Assembly: GCA_032716605.1 (NCBI GenBank)
Contig: CM064569.1
Coordinates: 10,233,180-10,297,179 of the forward strand
Length of the DNA stretch: 64,000 nucleotides
From: Paralithodes platypus
Taxonomy: Eukaryota; Arthropoda; Malacostraca; Decapoda; Lithodidae
Direction: 5' to 3'
Shown: in pieces, positions 34,063 to 45,284 of the stretch
Numbering within the stretch: position 1 is the stretch's first letter
Layout of the letters: each line of letters starts with the position of its first letter
Program-made: the position numbers and the translations under genes
Notes under the pieces: generated by a model
Databases searched by the model: none
The model's input: the letters and a program-made list of their open reading frames with translations, nothing else
Told to the model about the DNA's origin: nothing

Positions 34063-34384
34063 TTTTCACCAACCTACTTTACTTCTAAACTCAATTAATG
34101 AAATCAACAAATACATATGGCAATCCAAGGACTCGAACCTAGGATACTCACACCGAAATTCCGCGCATTTATGCATTACGCTATCAAGACAGTTAAAGAA
34201 TTGTGCACAAGCCTACGATTTATTATGAAGTTTCGAATCCTGCATATTAATCTAAGCATGTAGTACATACATTCCAACTGTGCTATGGTAGCCTAATGTA
34301 TAGACGAATGGAAGGAGTAATTAATGGGGCACTTAACCCTAGGGAAGGCCTCGCTATAAATTGCTCCTGAACCAGAATTAATTC
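34063..34384 (-). mobile_element. SINE family B copy (tRNA-like)
   Basis: On the minus strand: 5' segment ttctggttcaggagcaattt, body with gattcgaaacttcataataa, and a tRNA-like part with B-box ctaggttcgagtccttgg, then the tail. Copies: 45640-45990, 50833-51175, 51176-51372 and a diverged one at 7930-8105. Confidence 0.75.
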
Positions 34385-34659
34385 TGTTTTACCGTGATTT
34401 TTATCATGTTGCTTATTGGTTTTAGTGAGTTCTATCAAGACTAGAGATTTCAGAGTTCATACAATACATGCATAGAAGGCAAGCAGTGGATACATATGAC
34501 ACCGAAATATGATTTAATGAACAGTGTTATTTATCTTAAACTCTACATACATATATGATATAATATGGTTTTAAAATGAATAGATACATTTATACAAATG
34601 GGAAATACTCTTCTATCACGATCGACGATCTAGATGGAGCTCAGGTATAAAAAATAGGT

Positions 34660-35178
34660 TTAGCTGTCCTCTTGTACAAATACCAAACAATTATATATTC
34701 TTGAAACATTGAATAGTCGAAAAGTGTGCTGTTTTTGTTGTTCCACGGTAAGTGTGGGGAAAGCAGCTTTTACTTGTTGGCTGACGACGGCTAGAGTGAG
34801 GTCTAAGTCGCCTTCGTACTTTATATCCTTGATTTGGGCATGGGCGATGAAAAGACCCAATGATGGCCTGATGGCATCGATCATAATGGATCTAAACTGA
34901 TCCCAGGTAAGTTCTGGTGTTGCCTGGGTAGCAACTAAGGAAACGGCTTTTCCCAAGTGCGTTAATAGTACAGCGATTTTCTCACGCTCTTTGTTGTATG
35001 CCAGGTCGAGAACTGGCTTTACCATATCCAGGTAAACTTCTATCTCATAAGTTTCTCCATCGTATTTGGGAATGGGAATGTGAGAGCGATTAACTGCCAT
35101 ACTTCTAATGTTATATAACGCTCTACTGCTTCTAATTTTTGAAATGAAATTATCTCTTCTTCCCGAATCAAGAACCAC
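34660..35178 (-). CDS. Truncated gag-like ORF, unit 1
   Basis: 172 codons. It starts just after the primer-binding-like site and contains IPIPKYDGETYEIEVYLDMV, AVLLTHLGKAVSLVATQA and TWDQFRSIMIDAI, the pattern of a Ty3-type retroelement capsid N-terminal region. The last 19 or so codons (FNVSRIYNCLVFVQEDS) run into the neighbouring LTR, so the natural C-terminus, nucleocapsid and pol are missing. It is identical in translation to unit 2. Whether it is expressed is unknown. Confidence 0.6.
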   Translation of the reverse strand: MVLDSGRRDNFISKIRSSRALYNIRSMAVNRSHIPIPKYDGETYEIEVYLDMVKPVLDLAYNKEREKIAVLLTHLGKAVSLVATQATPELTWDQFRSIMIDAIRPSLGLFIAHAQIKDIKYEGDLDLTLAVVSQQVKAAFPTLTVEQQKQHTFRLFNVSRIYNCLVFVQEDS

Positions 35179-35468
35179 CGTCTGACACCAATGTTATACC
35201 GTGATGTTTATCAGATTGCTTATTGGTTTTAGTGAGTTATATCAAGACTAGAGATTTCAGAGTTCATACAATACATGCATAGAAGGCAAGCAGTGGATAC
35301 ATATGACACCGAAATATGATTTAATGAACAGTGTTATTTATCTTAAACTCTACATACATATATAAAATATAATAAGGTTTTAAAATGAATAGATACATTT
35401 ATACAAATGGGAAATACTCTTCTATCACGATCGAGGATCTAGATGGAGCTCAGGTATAAAAAATAGGT

Positions 35469-35987
35469 TTAGCTGTCCTCTTGTACAAATACCAAACAAT
35501 TATATATTCTTGAAACATTGAATAGTCGAAAAGTGTGCTGTTTTTGTTGTTCCACGGTAAGTGTGGGGAAAGCAGCTTTTACTTGTTGGCTGACGACGGC
35601 TAGAGTGAGGTCTAAGTCGCCTTCGTACTTTATATCCTTGATTTGGGCATGGGCGATGAAAAGACCCAATGATGGCCTGATGGCATCGATCATAATGGAT
35701 CTAAACTGATCCCAGGTAAGTTCTGGTGTTGCCTGGGTAGCAACTAAGGAAACGGCTTTTCCCAAGTGCGTTAATAGTACAGCGATTTTCTCACGCTCTT
35801 TGTTGTATGCCAGGTCGAGAACTGGCTTTACCATATCCAGGTAAACTTCTATCTCATAAGTTTCTCCATCGTATTTGGGAATGGGAATGTGAGAGCGATT
35901 AACTGCCATACTTCTAATGTTATATAACGCTCTACTGCTTCTAATTTTTGAAATGAAATTATCTCTTCTTCCCGAATCAAGAACCAC
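35469..35987 (-). CDS. Truncated gag-like ORF, unit 2
   Basis: Same 172-residue product as unit 1, exactly 809 bp away. The absence of amino-acid differences points to a very recent duplication. It is capsid-like only and reads into the LTR at its 3' end. Confidence 0.6.
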   Translation of the reverse strand: MVLDSGRRDNFISKIRSSRALYNIRSMAVNRSHIPIPKYDGETYEIEVYLDMVKPVLDLAYNKEREKIAVLLTHLGKAVSLVATQATPELTWDQFRSIMIDAIRPSLGLFIAHAQIKDIKYEGDLDLTLAVVSQQVKAAFPTLTVEQQKQHTFRLFNVSRIYNCLVFVQEDS

Positions 35988-36277
35988 CGTCTGACACCAA
36001 TGTTATACCGTGATGTTTATCAGATTGCTTATTGGTTTTAGTGAGTTATATCAAGACTAGAGATTTCAGAGTTCATACAATACATGCATAGAAGGCAAGC
36101 AGTGGATACATATGACACCGAAATATGATTTAATGAACAGTGTTATTTATCTTAAACTCTACATACATATATAAAATATAATAAGGTTTTAAAATGAATA
36201 GATACATTTATACAAATGGGAAATACTCTTCTATCACGATCGAGGATCTAGATGGAGCTCAGGTATAAAAAATAGGT

Positions 36278-36553
36278 TTAGCTGTCCTCTTGTACAAATA
36301 CCAAACAATTATATATTCGTGAAACATTGAATAGTCGAAAAGTGTGCTGTTTTTGTTGTTCCACGGTAAGTGTGGGAAAAGCAGCTTTTACTTGTTGGCT
36401 GACGACGGCTAGAGTGAGGTCTAAGTCGCCTTCGTACTTTATAACCTTGATTTGGGCATGGGCGATGAAAAGACCCAATGATGGCCTGATGGCATCGATC
36501 ATAATGGATCTAAACTGATCCCAGGTAAGTTCTGGTGTTACCTGGGTAGCAAC
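36278..36553 (-). pseudogene. gag-like ORF, unit 3, 3' half (split by insertion)
   Basis: Continues the gag frame from VATQVTPELTWDQFRS to the LTR read-through end. Its 5' half lies 8.1 kb away at 44657-44896, separated by the Harbinger-like element inserted at a TAA. A few substitutions (ATQV for ATQA, VIKYEG for DIKYEG) distinguish it from units 1 and 2. Confidence 0.75.
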
Positions 36554-36942
36554 TAATGCCCCTTTCCCACTGGTGAGACAAGTCACGATTTTCGTCGCCG
36601 ACACCAATAAATTGGCACATTCGTGACATGTCTCAACACCTCTCATGAACAATCGTTTGACACTCAAGGCCTCTCAAGGCCTCGCAAGGGCCTTTGTTCG
36701 CACAGTTCAAAATTTTGGACGAGGACTCACGAGGATTGGTTACCCTCGCAAGATCGTCGAGCATCGACGAAGGGATCTGCGAGGGTATCTGCGATCATCT
36801 GCGACATCGGCGAGACATCGCGGAGGGTTTCGCATAAAAAACCTTTGCAACGCTGCATGGATGCTCACCGATGCTCTGCTCGCCGATGCTCTCAGATGTT
36901 TCGAGAACATCGACGATGCCAAAGAGCACCTTCGGCGAGGTG

Positions 36943-37087
36943 GGAGAGAAAGAAAACAAAAACGAGGAGGGAGAGAAAGAGAAAACAGCGAGGTGGGCTC
37001 AATGTTTACGTTACGGCTTAGCCTAATTGAGCCCACCTCGCTGTTTTCTCTTTCTCTCCCTCCTCGTATTTTTGTTTTCTTTCTCTC
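36943..37087. repeat. Long GA/TC-rich hairpin
   Basis: Arms of about 59 nt (36943-37001 and 37027-37087), purine-rich on one side and pyrimidine-rich on the other, ending inward with cagcgaggtgggctcaa and its complement. Part of the Harbinger-like element. Confidence 0.85.
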
Positions 37088-37131
37088 CCTCTCTCTTTTC
37101 CTATAATCCGTTCGGCCCCGTTCAGCCTACT

Positions 37132-37166
37132 GTTTTAAGACGTTTACCCCCATCCAGGTTTCAATA
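37132..37166 (+). repeat. 35-bp direct repeat, left copy
   Basis: Identical over 35 bp to 44297-44331; begins gttttaagacgtttaccccc. The two copies bound 37167-44296. Confidence 0.9.
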
Positions 37167-40100
37167 TTTTCCTGGTGAGCGGTAGCGAGCCAACATATAT
37201 ATATTTTTGTTTTTGGGTCGTTTTTCTGGTCGCCTTTCTTCCTCATGGTTAACCCCATTAGTTTTCATATTTGGGGGATGGTGGGGGGAAGGTAGAAGGG
37301 TAATTGACTGTGTTACAAATATGAAGCCGATTGGTGAGGTAGTTTCGCCACCACGGATTTTCCTTTTTTTCCTTTTCTTCGTACGGATACGCTGGAAGTG
37401 GGTGGTGGGAGGGAGGTGGGGGTGTGGTGGGGGGACGACAGAAGGGTAGGGGACTTGTCACACAAATATGGAACCGATTGGTTAAGTCGTTTCGCCGCCA
37501 CATATTTTCCTTTTTTTTCTTTGTGAGGCGACCGATAGTCAGCGAGTTGGTGGGGGGAGGGGGTTGTGTTGGTGGTGGCAAGAAGCCAGAAGGGTAAGGT
37601 ACTACTGTGGACATAAGTCCTGCTACACTTGCCTGACAGGGATCCGCGAATTGTGTTGGTACCATTGCTATGCCCCCCCCCCCCCCCGTACCCCCACTCC
37701 ATCCCCACTATACCACCCTCTATCAGCCAAGCCCTCTCTTCTCCCTCTACTTCTTTCGTTCTTGTTCACGTCTATAAACCGTTCTTTAATTCTCCCTCTC
37801 TCATTGAATCATTGTAGTTTCATGAATGTTTTCCAAATCTTCTTCCTAAAATTAAATATCATAGCGTTACATATTTCATATACAGTATTGATAATGTGAT
37901 AAGTGACATCCGAACCTTAAGAGCTATAAAATATCACATAGAACACAAATATAATGTAGATATCATACAGTAAACATAAGCAAGGGAAGAAATGCCATCA
38001 CTGCTTATATAAATGTGTAAATGTGTGATAGAGGTATTTAAGTGTTCAACACAGAGCTATAATGTTTCGAGTTTGAATATTGCCTCCGACAGGAGGAGGA
38101 TATTCTTTGGTTTTCCTTGTAACACCATTTACCCCTTGAGATTCATGACGCATTTTGACAGTTTATTGAGACCCTTTTTCGAAGATTTTATACAGCGTAA
38201 GAAGGACCTTTGGGATGTAAACTATAATTTGTTAACAGTGATTAAATTATAGAAATATTATTTCTATATCTACATTAATCACCAATAAAGTAGCTTAAAT
38301 GATGCAGGACAAGGTATCAAATGTATTATTATGATAGTTACAGACACTAATACTTATACTAAAATGACAAGTAGAATATGTTTCATCTTTATATTCCTTC
38401 ATTTACTACCATTTCACACACACATTTGTTTTCACTCACGTCATCACCTCCATTAGTTATAATGGTGACACAAGGTTACATTGTTTCTGTTGTATTGTTC
38501 ATACATTACTTCCAATTATGTGTTTTAATGAAGTGCACGTCCATAATCTGTTAACAAATAACCTATAACTCAAAATTAATATATACACTGCATCATATTA
38601 TTATATTAATACTGTTACGTATCTTGATCCTCAAGTGGTTAACTTGATGAATCTAGATAGCACAGAGATATATATTAAGGTATCAGTCAGCTGAAGGCAA
38701 AACAAAAGTAAAATCTAATAACATTATTTCCTGTTGTTGCTTCCTTTCCTTTTGGATCTTAGGACTTAGTATCCTTTATTGACTGATACTCTTTAATTAT
38801 GAAAAATACTGAAACTAATTAAAGTCATGTAGTATTTATAAAGAATTATTATTTAACCGAAGCTTAGTAGGCTATGGTTATGAACCGAATAAGTTATAGC
38901 TAAAGAAGGACTATTAATTCTATAAAAAGTCTTGAAAGATAAATATTAAAGTAAGAATATTTCTGTCTCTTACCCTTTTTGAAATGAATAGATAGTTTTC
39001 TTATATGTCCTTTTATTTATATTTAATGTAATTATTCTTGGTTCTTGTCTTACGTTAACAGTATTATATTATTATTATCATCAGGATTTATATCAAAGTC
39101 ACATAAAAAGTTAGATATATATTTAATAATTAGTTAAATGTATTTCTTAACCACGTAACATTGAGGTTTGATTATGAGTAAATTAAGTTACAGGATCGCT
39201 TCATAGATTCGATTCAGGTCTCACTCAAATAATATGAAAAGCAAAAATAATATTTTGAAGCTAAAATAATGTTCTTCAGCTTAGGAAATCACTAGAAGTT
39301 ATATTAACACAGCCATGTTAGTCTAAGGCGATATTACTAATATGAGACAATAGCATCACCGTACTAAGCACCGTTAAGCAATGTAAGCTTAATTAAAAGA
39401 AAATGAAAGAACTCGTAAGTATTAATATAAAACATTAGTATTACTTTCATCATAACCCAATTACTTAAAGAGTTGCTTTAGTCCACAAGTTAGTCAACTA
39501 AAATAGTTAAGTACATAATAATAGCGTTAACGTTAATTCCCAATCAAATAGTTACGTACATAATAGTAGCGTTCAACGTTAATTCCCAATCACATATCTC
39601 ACTAACCAACATAACGTAAGTGTTTACACGGAACACACTTAACACACACTTATATAATCTGACTGACACTCACAATCCCATTATAATACTTCACCCCTTC
39701 TTCCTCCAGCTGCAAGTTCACCTTCCCCAACTCCAAATGAGACTGATTTGAATGCCCACTACTCGGGTCTTATATACTAAACAATGACGGTGTAGGAACG
39801 AATCAGGAGGCGAGTGATGGTGCGCGCCCCTATCATAGCTCCTCGAGTTGCATAGCAGGTGCATGGTCCAATGGGGTCTCCTGGCGTCGATCATACATCA
39901 TAGCGTCGGGTCATCGAAGTAGTTTGCAGGGTCCCCTATGACGCACGCAGGTGTGAAGGCTTGTTTGCTAGTATGCGGATGAGCTGGTTTCCCACTCGCT
40001 AGTTCGCTCGCTAGTCTGCTTCGCCGCTTGGGTAGTTTGACACTCCTTCAACTCTAATTCTAACTCTTAAATTAACATACAGGGCTCCGTATGTCAGAAT

Positions 40101-41150
40101 ACATTTTGAAACAAACTGCATGGAGAATTTAGTATATGGTGAAACAACAACAAACACTTCGGCTTAGGACTCTCTAAAAACGTTTGTATTCCTTCTCTCT
40201 CTTAAGTACCGTAAATAAAACCCAGAGCGAAGAAGTTATTTTATATATTTGATTGTATTTATATTTATTGTTTTGTTCCTTGTTTACAACAGGTTTGGCC
40301 CTACATGGACACTCTTCGCGTATAAGCTTATACGAACACGTGAAAATTGTGTATATATCTATCTATATCTATTAATTTCACGTGGAAGAAAGAAAAAGGT
40401 ACCGGTATTTTATAATATGTAACCAACCCTCGCATTTTCTTTTCACAACATGAATTTGAGACATATTGGATTGAGAAATATATTCAGCAAATTGATGGTG
40501 TATCCAGCTAATAGTTACACAAATATTATAATATTTAAGAAAAAAACACAGTTTACAAATATACTGTATGCCACCGTATATAAATAAGGCTATATCAATA
40601 GTGCTCTTAGTTTAATGACGTGTTGCATGGGAAACCAACAACTTTACCGGTACTCTTATTGTTGGATAAAACGATAATCAAACTCCAAACATTTCCGCTG
40701 CGTGTTTAACAATACCTTTACCACTCCAGTGTAAATCTAATCTCTTTGGAGGACAGCCTAATTGTATTATCATTACAATAAATAATAATTCAATGTTTTA
40801 TTGTATGATCTGTTTGACCCAATAACAATTATGTTGAAACACCCGTAAACTAACTGGACATTCAATATTAAAATTAATAAAGGGACAACAATAATCTTAT
40901 TTACATTAGGTGAATTCCCACTGTTTCATTATTTACAAGATTCCTTAACCGTTACATCTACAGTATATCATACTTAATGAATCTTTAGGGTTTTTGTTGT
41001 CTTAGTCTCCTTGGTTGGTGTTTTATCATAATGGTATGGACAGGACTCTCTCCATCCAATTAACGCTACGATTATGAGGTTTAACTCATTCAGTACCGGT
41101 GATATTGTTTTCATCATGATATTATTCTGGCAAAATATTAGAGGATTGTA

Positions 41151-42251
41151 TTAACCTAAGACGTGTGCATGGGGGGTATGAGACACCACACGCCTGTGCG
41201 CACGTATTTGAGCTGTTCCCATCACTAACATCGTTATTTTACCATAAATAGCATATTTTACTTATCCATATGCGCCTATTTTACGTTGATTATAAAGGTA
41301 TTAACCTGTTACAGCAATAAAACAAGTGGAAACAGCGTTTGGATGGTCAAAATCGGCAATACAGGCCGGGAGTTACATAATGTATGGCTGAGGCAACCTC
41401 CCTCCCCTCTACTCCTCCCCAAGTCTGGAGGGAGATTGTCGATCGATACTCTCTCTCTCTCTCTTGCACTCGCTTGGTAACAGTGATGACAACGCTCTGC
41501 TTGCAACTCGCTAATGTTAGCACGAAAATAGACCACAGAATAAGGGAATAACAGGGAAAATAGGTGATAACTGAAGGAGGGGGGGGGGGAAGTGGAGGAG
41601 GGGATGTGGAGGAGTGATATTTGGCATGGCCCAGGGGCAAAAAAAAAAAAAAGGGTTCAAGTTTTTTTGGGGTGTTTTAACCCTTCCTACCCGGGTGTCA
41701 TATTAAAAGGCAACCGCAGCAGATGGGCAGGAGCCCGGGTGTCATGTTAATAGGCAGCAAGCTTTCAAGCCTATTCAGCTTGGTCTGAACGCCGTACGTC
41801 CGACGCATGTAAACAAAGCCGATCGTTGCGTCACCGCACCTCCGAAAAAAAGAAGGAGACGTCGGATCAATGTTATTGTTGTGACGTCAGACGAAATTAG
41901 TGTCTTAAAAGCTCCGATATTGTCAACATCGCGGCAAAATTTGCTCCACTGAAATCGTCATCACAACTGAACCAGTTGACTTACAGAGCTCTACTCAACG
42001 CCAGTCTACAGATTGAAAACCGCACTACGTTTATAGATGCGTGGGAAATTTCTAGCAATTAAAATACACAAAAATACGGTAGCCTAGGCCTAGACGTTTT
42101 TTGGCCAGATCGCCCGGATACGACCTCCGTCCTTTGGAATACCAGCCCGGGCCCGGAGGGTTAAATGGATTGTTTTTAGCCCAGGATCTTAAGAGTCTTC
42201 CCGCAGTCGCCCGGGGAAACTCTAAGAGTCTTCCGGCACTTGCCGGGTTAA
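41151..42251 (-). mobile_element. Non-autonomous piggyBac-type MITE A (middle of nest)
   Basis: Minus orientation. The 5' end TTAACCCGGCAAGTGCCGG (TTAA 42248-42251) is followed by two boxes of the GACTCTTA-AGAGT type; the 3' end is TTAACCTAAGACGTGTGCAT (41151). The interior 41160-41660 matches 53850-54279 plus 60133-60225 reversed, so it is the same family as the MITE hit by piggyBac copy 2. Confidence 0.7.
41679..42164. mobile_element. TTAA MITE B (innermost of nest)
   Basis: Ends TTAACCCTTCCTACCCGGG and, inverted, TTAACCCTCCGGGCCCGGG. About 480 bp, non-coding. It interrupts the T/A-rich part of MITE A, which is continuous in the copy at 53850. Confidence 0.6.
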
Positions 42252-43164
42252 GCTAAAGAAGGGCGTCTACTATTTGAAATGCTACAGACTATCGCAAATA
42301 ACACCTTAGCTACCACAGCCCCTTTCTTATCTACATATAATAGTCTGAATATAGCTATAGTGAAATATATATGAGATTATCCCGGTACCAAAAGGGTTAA
42401 TAAAATGTGTCTATTTATGGCCTAGCTAAGATTCACCAAGGTCCTCTGCTCTATGATATTGAAATTCATCTGCAACGGAACGATATCCCTTAAGCTACTT
42501 CACACGTGATTAATATAGGAATAGAAATATCAGTTCTATAAATTTGTCATGTTTAAGGAATTATAGTCTGTTTTGTCTTAAATATTTCCACCGCCTCATG
42601 TTCGACTAAATAATTCGAGTCAACTGCCATATTTAATATACCCAAATTGTATACCATATATTAGCATTTTGCTTCAACGTTATAATGAAACAGAGTCGAA
42701 ATTAATTTGGTGTAAATTTACAGATCAGATCAGATGGCTAAAGTAAAGTTGGAATGTAGAAGAGTTTGGAGAGAGGAAGATAAAGTGGAGAAATGCGAAG
42801 TAAAGTAGGAGATGAAAAGTTCTCGGGCTCAACCAAGATGCTCCATTGTTTATTTCTTTGGAAATGATAGGTGTAGCAACTTCGTCAGCTATATACATGC
42901 AATCCAATAATATATTTGACTGAACTGCACTTCTGTATTTGCTTATCTTAAGTGAGGGGACAAGGAGAACCAGACCAACTCTCGTGGGTCCATCTATTCA
43001 CTCGGAAGGAGGGAGAACCGTAGTACTCCCTTCACCACTTACAGGTGGCCTCTCCCAACACTTTAATTTCACCCTTTCCAGTGAATGGAGTATAGTTATT
43101 TATTAGCATTATTATTCAGTAAAAGAAGGAAGTGTAACAGTTAAACGGCTTTATACCATCTCAG

Positions 43165-43263
43165 TTAACCCTTCCTAATACCACAGATCCTTCATTAGCT
43201 GCATACAATTGATTAAATATAGCTAAGACTAATTAAACGGAAACCTGGTACGGAAGGGGTTAA
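43165..43263. mobile_element. Miniature TTAA MITE, about 99 bp
   Basis: Ends TTAACCCTTCCTAATACCAC and, inverted, TTAACCCCTTCCGTACCAGG, each including TTAA. Non-coding. Confidence 0.55.
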
Positions 43264-44296
43264 TCTCGGAAGGAGCAGCGTTCGCTGAGGCAGTTGAAAG
43301 ACGCCAAATCTAAAGTAAGAAAATAACATGCAACTATGTGTAATGTAATGTCACATTAATGTGTGTGGCCGTGTGTTTGAGTTGAGTACTTACGAAATAT
43401 GAATAGATTAGTGTGAGCTACCCTAGTTAAGGGGAAGGTGGGTCGACAGGCGAATACTGTATTGAGAATACACACGTAACCATATATTTCTATTTTTTTA
43501 ATATTCAATTAATTGAATCAAGGAACCCATTTATGTGTGGGTCAGTGATATCTGTTAATAGTGCTGTATATATAATTTAACAGTGAAATACAAGCTTACT
43601 CCAGATATTGGGATATATGGGCTTAATTAATCATAACTGAATTGAAATATGAGAATACAAAAGTATATTGAAGTCTCAATTATATCTGACTTCGATAACA
43701 TTATATCGTTTATATACTAACATATTCGAATGGATCATACAACTTTATATAGAGCTGGTGTATATAAAATGGCAAATATGAACATGAGCTACGTAACCTA
43801 TTGCTATTTTAACGATGTTATTTCATTTTAGGAAAAAGATTTGGAAAGCATGCATAAAAATACATGGATACGATGATTGAGGGAGAAATGAGAGAAAGGA
43901 AGGAGAAAGAGGTTATCGTGATATGTATCAACCTGTGGCTATAGTCAGGGCCCTGGTTATAATCATGGTGGTGGAAACAATCCAGGGGGAGGGGCTTCCA
44001 GACGTGAAAAAGGAAAGAAAGAGGAAAGGAGGGCTTGGCTGAGAGAGGGTGATAGAGTGGGGAAGGAGTGGCGGCGGGGAGGTGCACCAATGTTACCAAC
44101 ACAATTCGCGATTCTCTGGCGGGCAAGTATAGCAGGACTTATGTCCACAATAGTACATGTGGTAGAAATATGAAAGCCATAGGTGCAGTCGTTTCGCTGC
44201 TACGATTTTGTTCTCGGCGACTCCGTATATATACGGACCTGGCACTGGGCGTGACAAGACCCTAGTCCGTATATATACGGACCTGGCACTCTGGGG

Positions 44297-44331
44297 GTTT
44301 TAAGACGTTTACCCCCATCCAGGTTTCAATA
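44297..44331 (+). repeat. 35-bp direct repeat, right copy
   Basis: Perfect match of 37132-37166. Directly upstream is a doubled CCGTATATATACGG palindrome followed by acctggcact (44222-44290). Confidence 0.9.
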
Positions 44332-44656
44332 CGCCGAACCATCGCTTGAATCGCCGAAGACATCGCAGAACATACGGCGAGTTTTCTTTCATCCTCCCAT
44401 GATTTCGCAAGATATTTTTGAAAATGTGACATGCCTCGCAGAGGTCATCGGTGAAACATCGCTCACTTCGCGGATAACGTCGCAGAAGGTCGGCGATTGC
44501 ATCGCCGACATCGGCGACATCTTCGCTGAGTATAATTTGTCATCTGTTTGTAACGGTCAAAATCGTGAACGTCGCACGTATTCTTGCGAATTTGACAAAA
44601 CTAAGTCATCGGCGGCGAAAATCGTGACTTGTCTCGCCAGTGGGAAAGGGGCATAA

Positions 44657-44896
44657 GGAAACGGCTTTTCTCATGTGCGTTAATAGTACAGCGATATTCT
44701 CACGCTCTTTGTTGTATGCCAGGTCGAGAACTGGCTTTACCATATCCAGGTAAACTTCTATCTCATAAGTTTCTCCATCGTATTTGGGAATGGGAATGTG
44801 AGAGCGATTAACTGCCATACTTCTAATGTTATATAACGCTCTACTGCTTCTAATTTTTGTAATGAAATGATCTCTTCTTCCCGAATCAAGAACCAC
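44657..44896 (-). pseudogene. gag-like ORF, unit 3, 5' half
   Basis: Start and first 80 or so codons of the gag frame (IPIPKYDGETYEIEVYLDMV), cut off by the Harbinger-like terminus at 44653. The remainder is at 36278-36553. Its LTR neighbour is 44910-45246, the 5'-most LTR of the array. Confidence 0.75.
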
Positions 44897-45284
44897 CGTC
44901 TGCCACCAATGTTATACCGTGATGTTTATCAGATTGTTTATTGGTTTTAGTGAGTTCTATCAAGACTGGAGATTTCAGAGTTCATACAATACATGCATAG
45001 AAGGCAAGCAGAGGATACATATAACACCGAAATATAATTTAAAGAACAGTTTTATTTATCTTAAACTCTACGTACATATAGAAGAGCTAATAGGGTTTAA
45101 AATGAATAGATAAGTTTATACAACATGGGAAATACTCTTTTAGCACAATCGAGGATCTAGATGGAGCTCAGGTATAAAAAATATGTCTAGCTCTCCTCTT
45201 GTACAAATACCAAACAATTATATATTTGTGAAACACTGAATAGTCAAAATATACCCAGACGGTGATTTTCTATTCAGATAGTAT

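Larger units (their letters stand above)
41081..42400. mobile_element. TTAA MITE C (outermost of a triple nest)
   Basis: The ends TTAACTCATTCAGTACCGG (41081) and, inverted, TTAACCCTTTTGGTACCGG (ending 42400) form imperfect inverted repeats. Its inner sequence gaatatagctatagtg resembles the small MITE at 43165-43263. Split by the MITE at 41151-42251. Confidence 0.5.
37167..44296. mobile_element. Unclassified 7.1-kb insertion between 35-bp direct repeats
   Basis: It sits inside the Harbinger-like element between perfect 35-bp direct repeats. The left 700 bp and right 480 bp share long inverted similarity (about 37600-37860 against 43820-44165: tgtggacataagtcctgcta, gcgaattgtgttggta, and so on). 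A word like aaatatgaagccgattggtg occurs two to three times in direct orientation. No coding sequence was found; 37900-41080 is AT-rich with a 45-bp tandem duplication at 39500-39590. It contains the TTAA MITE nest at 41081-42400. Confidence 0.5.
36557..44653. mobile_element. Harbinger-like insertion, 8.1 kb, TAA duplication
   Basis: The ends are inverted repeats of about 45 bp starting TGCCCCTTTCCCACTGG. The flanks carry TAA at 36554-36556 and 44654-44656, and the uninterrupted sister units at 34937 and 35746 contain a single TAA there, which proves the insertion. A 3-bp TWA duplication fits PIF/Harbinger. No transposase is seen. The subterminal DNA is rich in atcgccga/tcggcgat words. Most of the length is a later 7.1-kb insertion. 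Confidence 0.75.
34385..45246 (-). mobile_element. Tandem array of LTR plus truncated gag units
   Basis: Four LTRs (34385-34719, 35192-35528, 36001-36337, 44910-45246; about 337 bp) alternate with three short internal segments (about 472 bp), giving an 809-bp period. Each LTR's minus-strand 3' end, TATAACA, is followed by TTGGTGTCAGACGGTGG, a plausible primer-binding site, and then a short gag-like frame. There is no pol. The right-hand internal segment is split by the Harbinger-like insertion. The shared LTRs suggest growth by unequal LTR recombination of a gag-only or TRIM-like element; the autonomous family is not identified. Confidence 0.75.

Noticed and set aside
38626..39156. Solo LTR suggested by TGTTACG at one end and CGTAACA at the other
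   Set aside because: The short inverted ends are suggestive, but the flanking 5 bp differ (aatac, ttgag) and no second copy is seen in the window.
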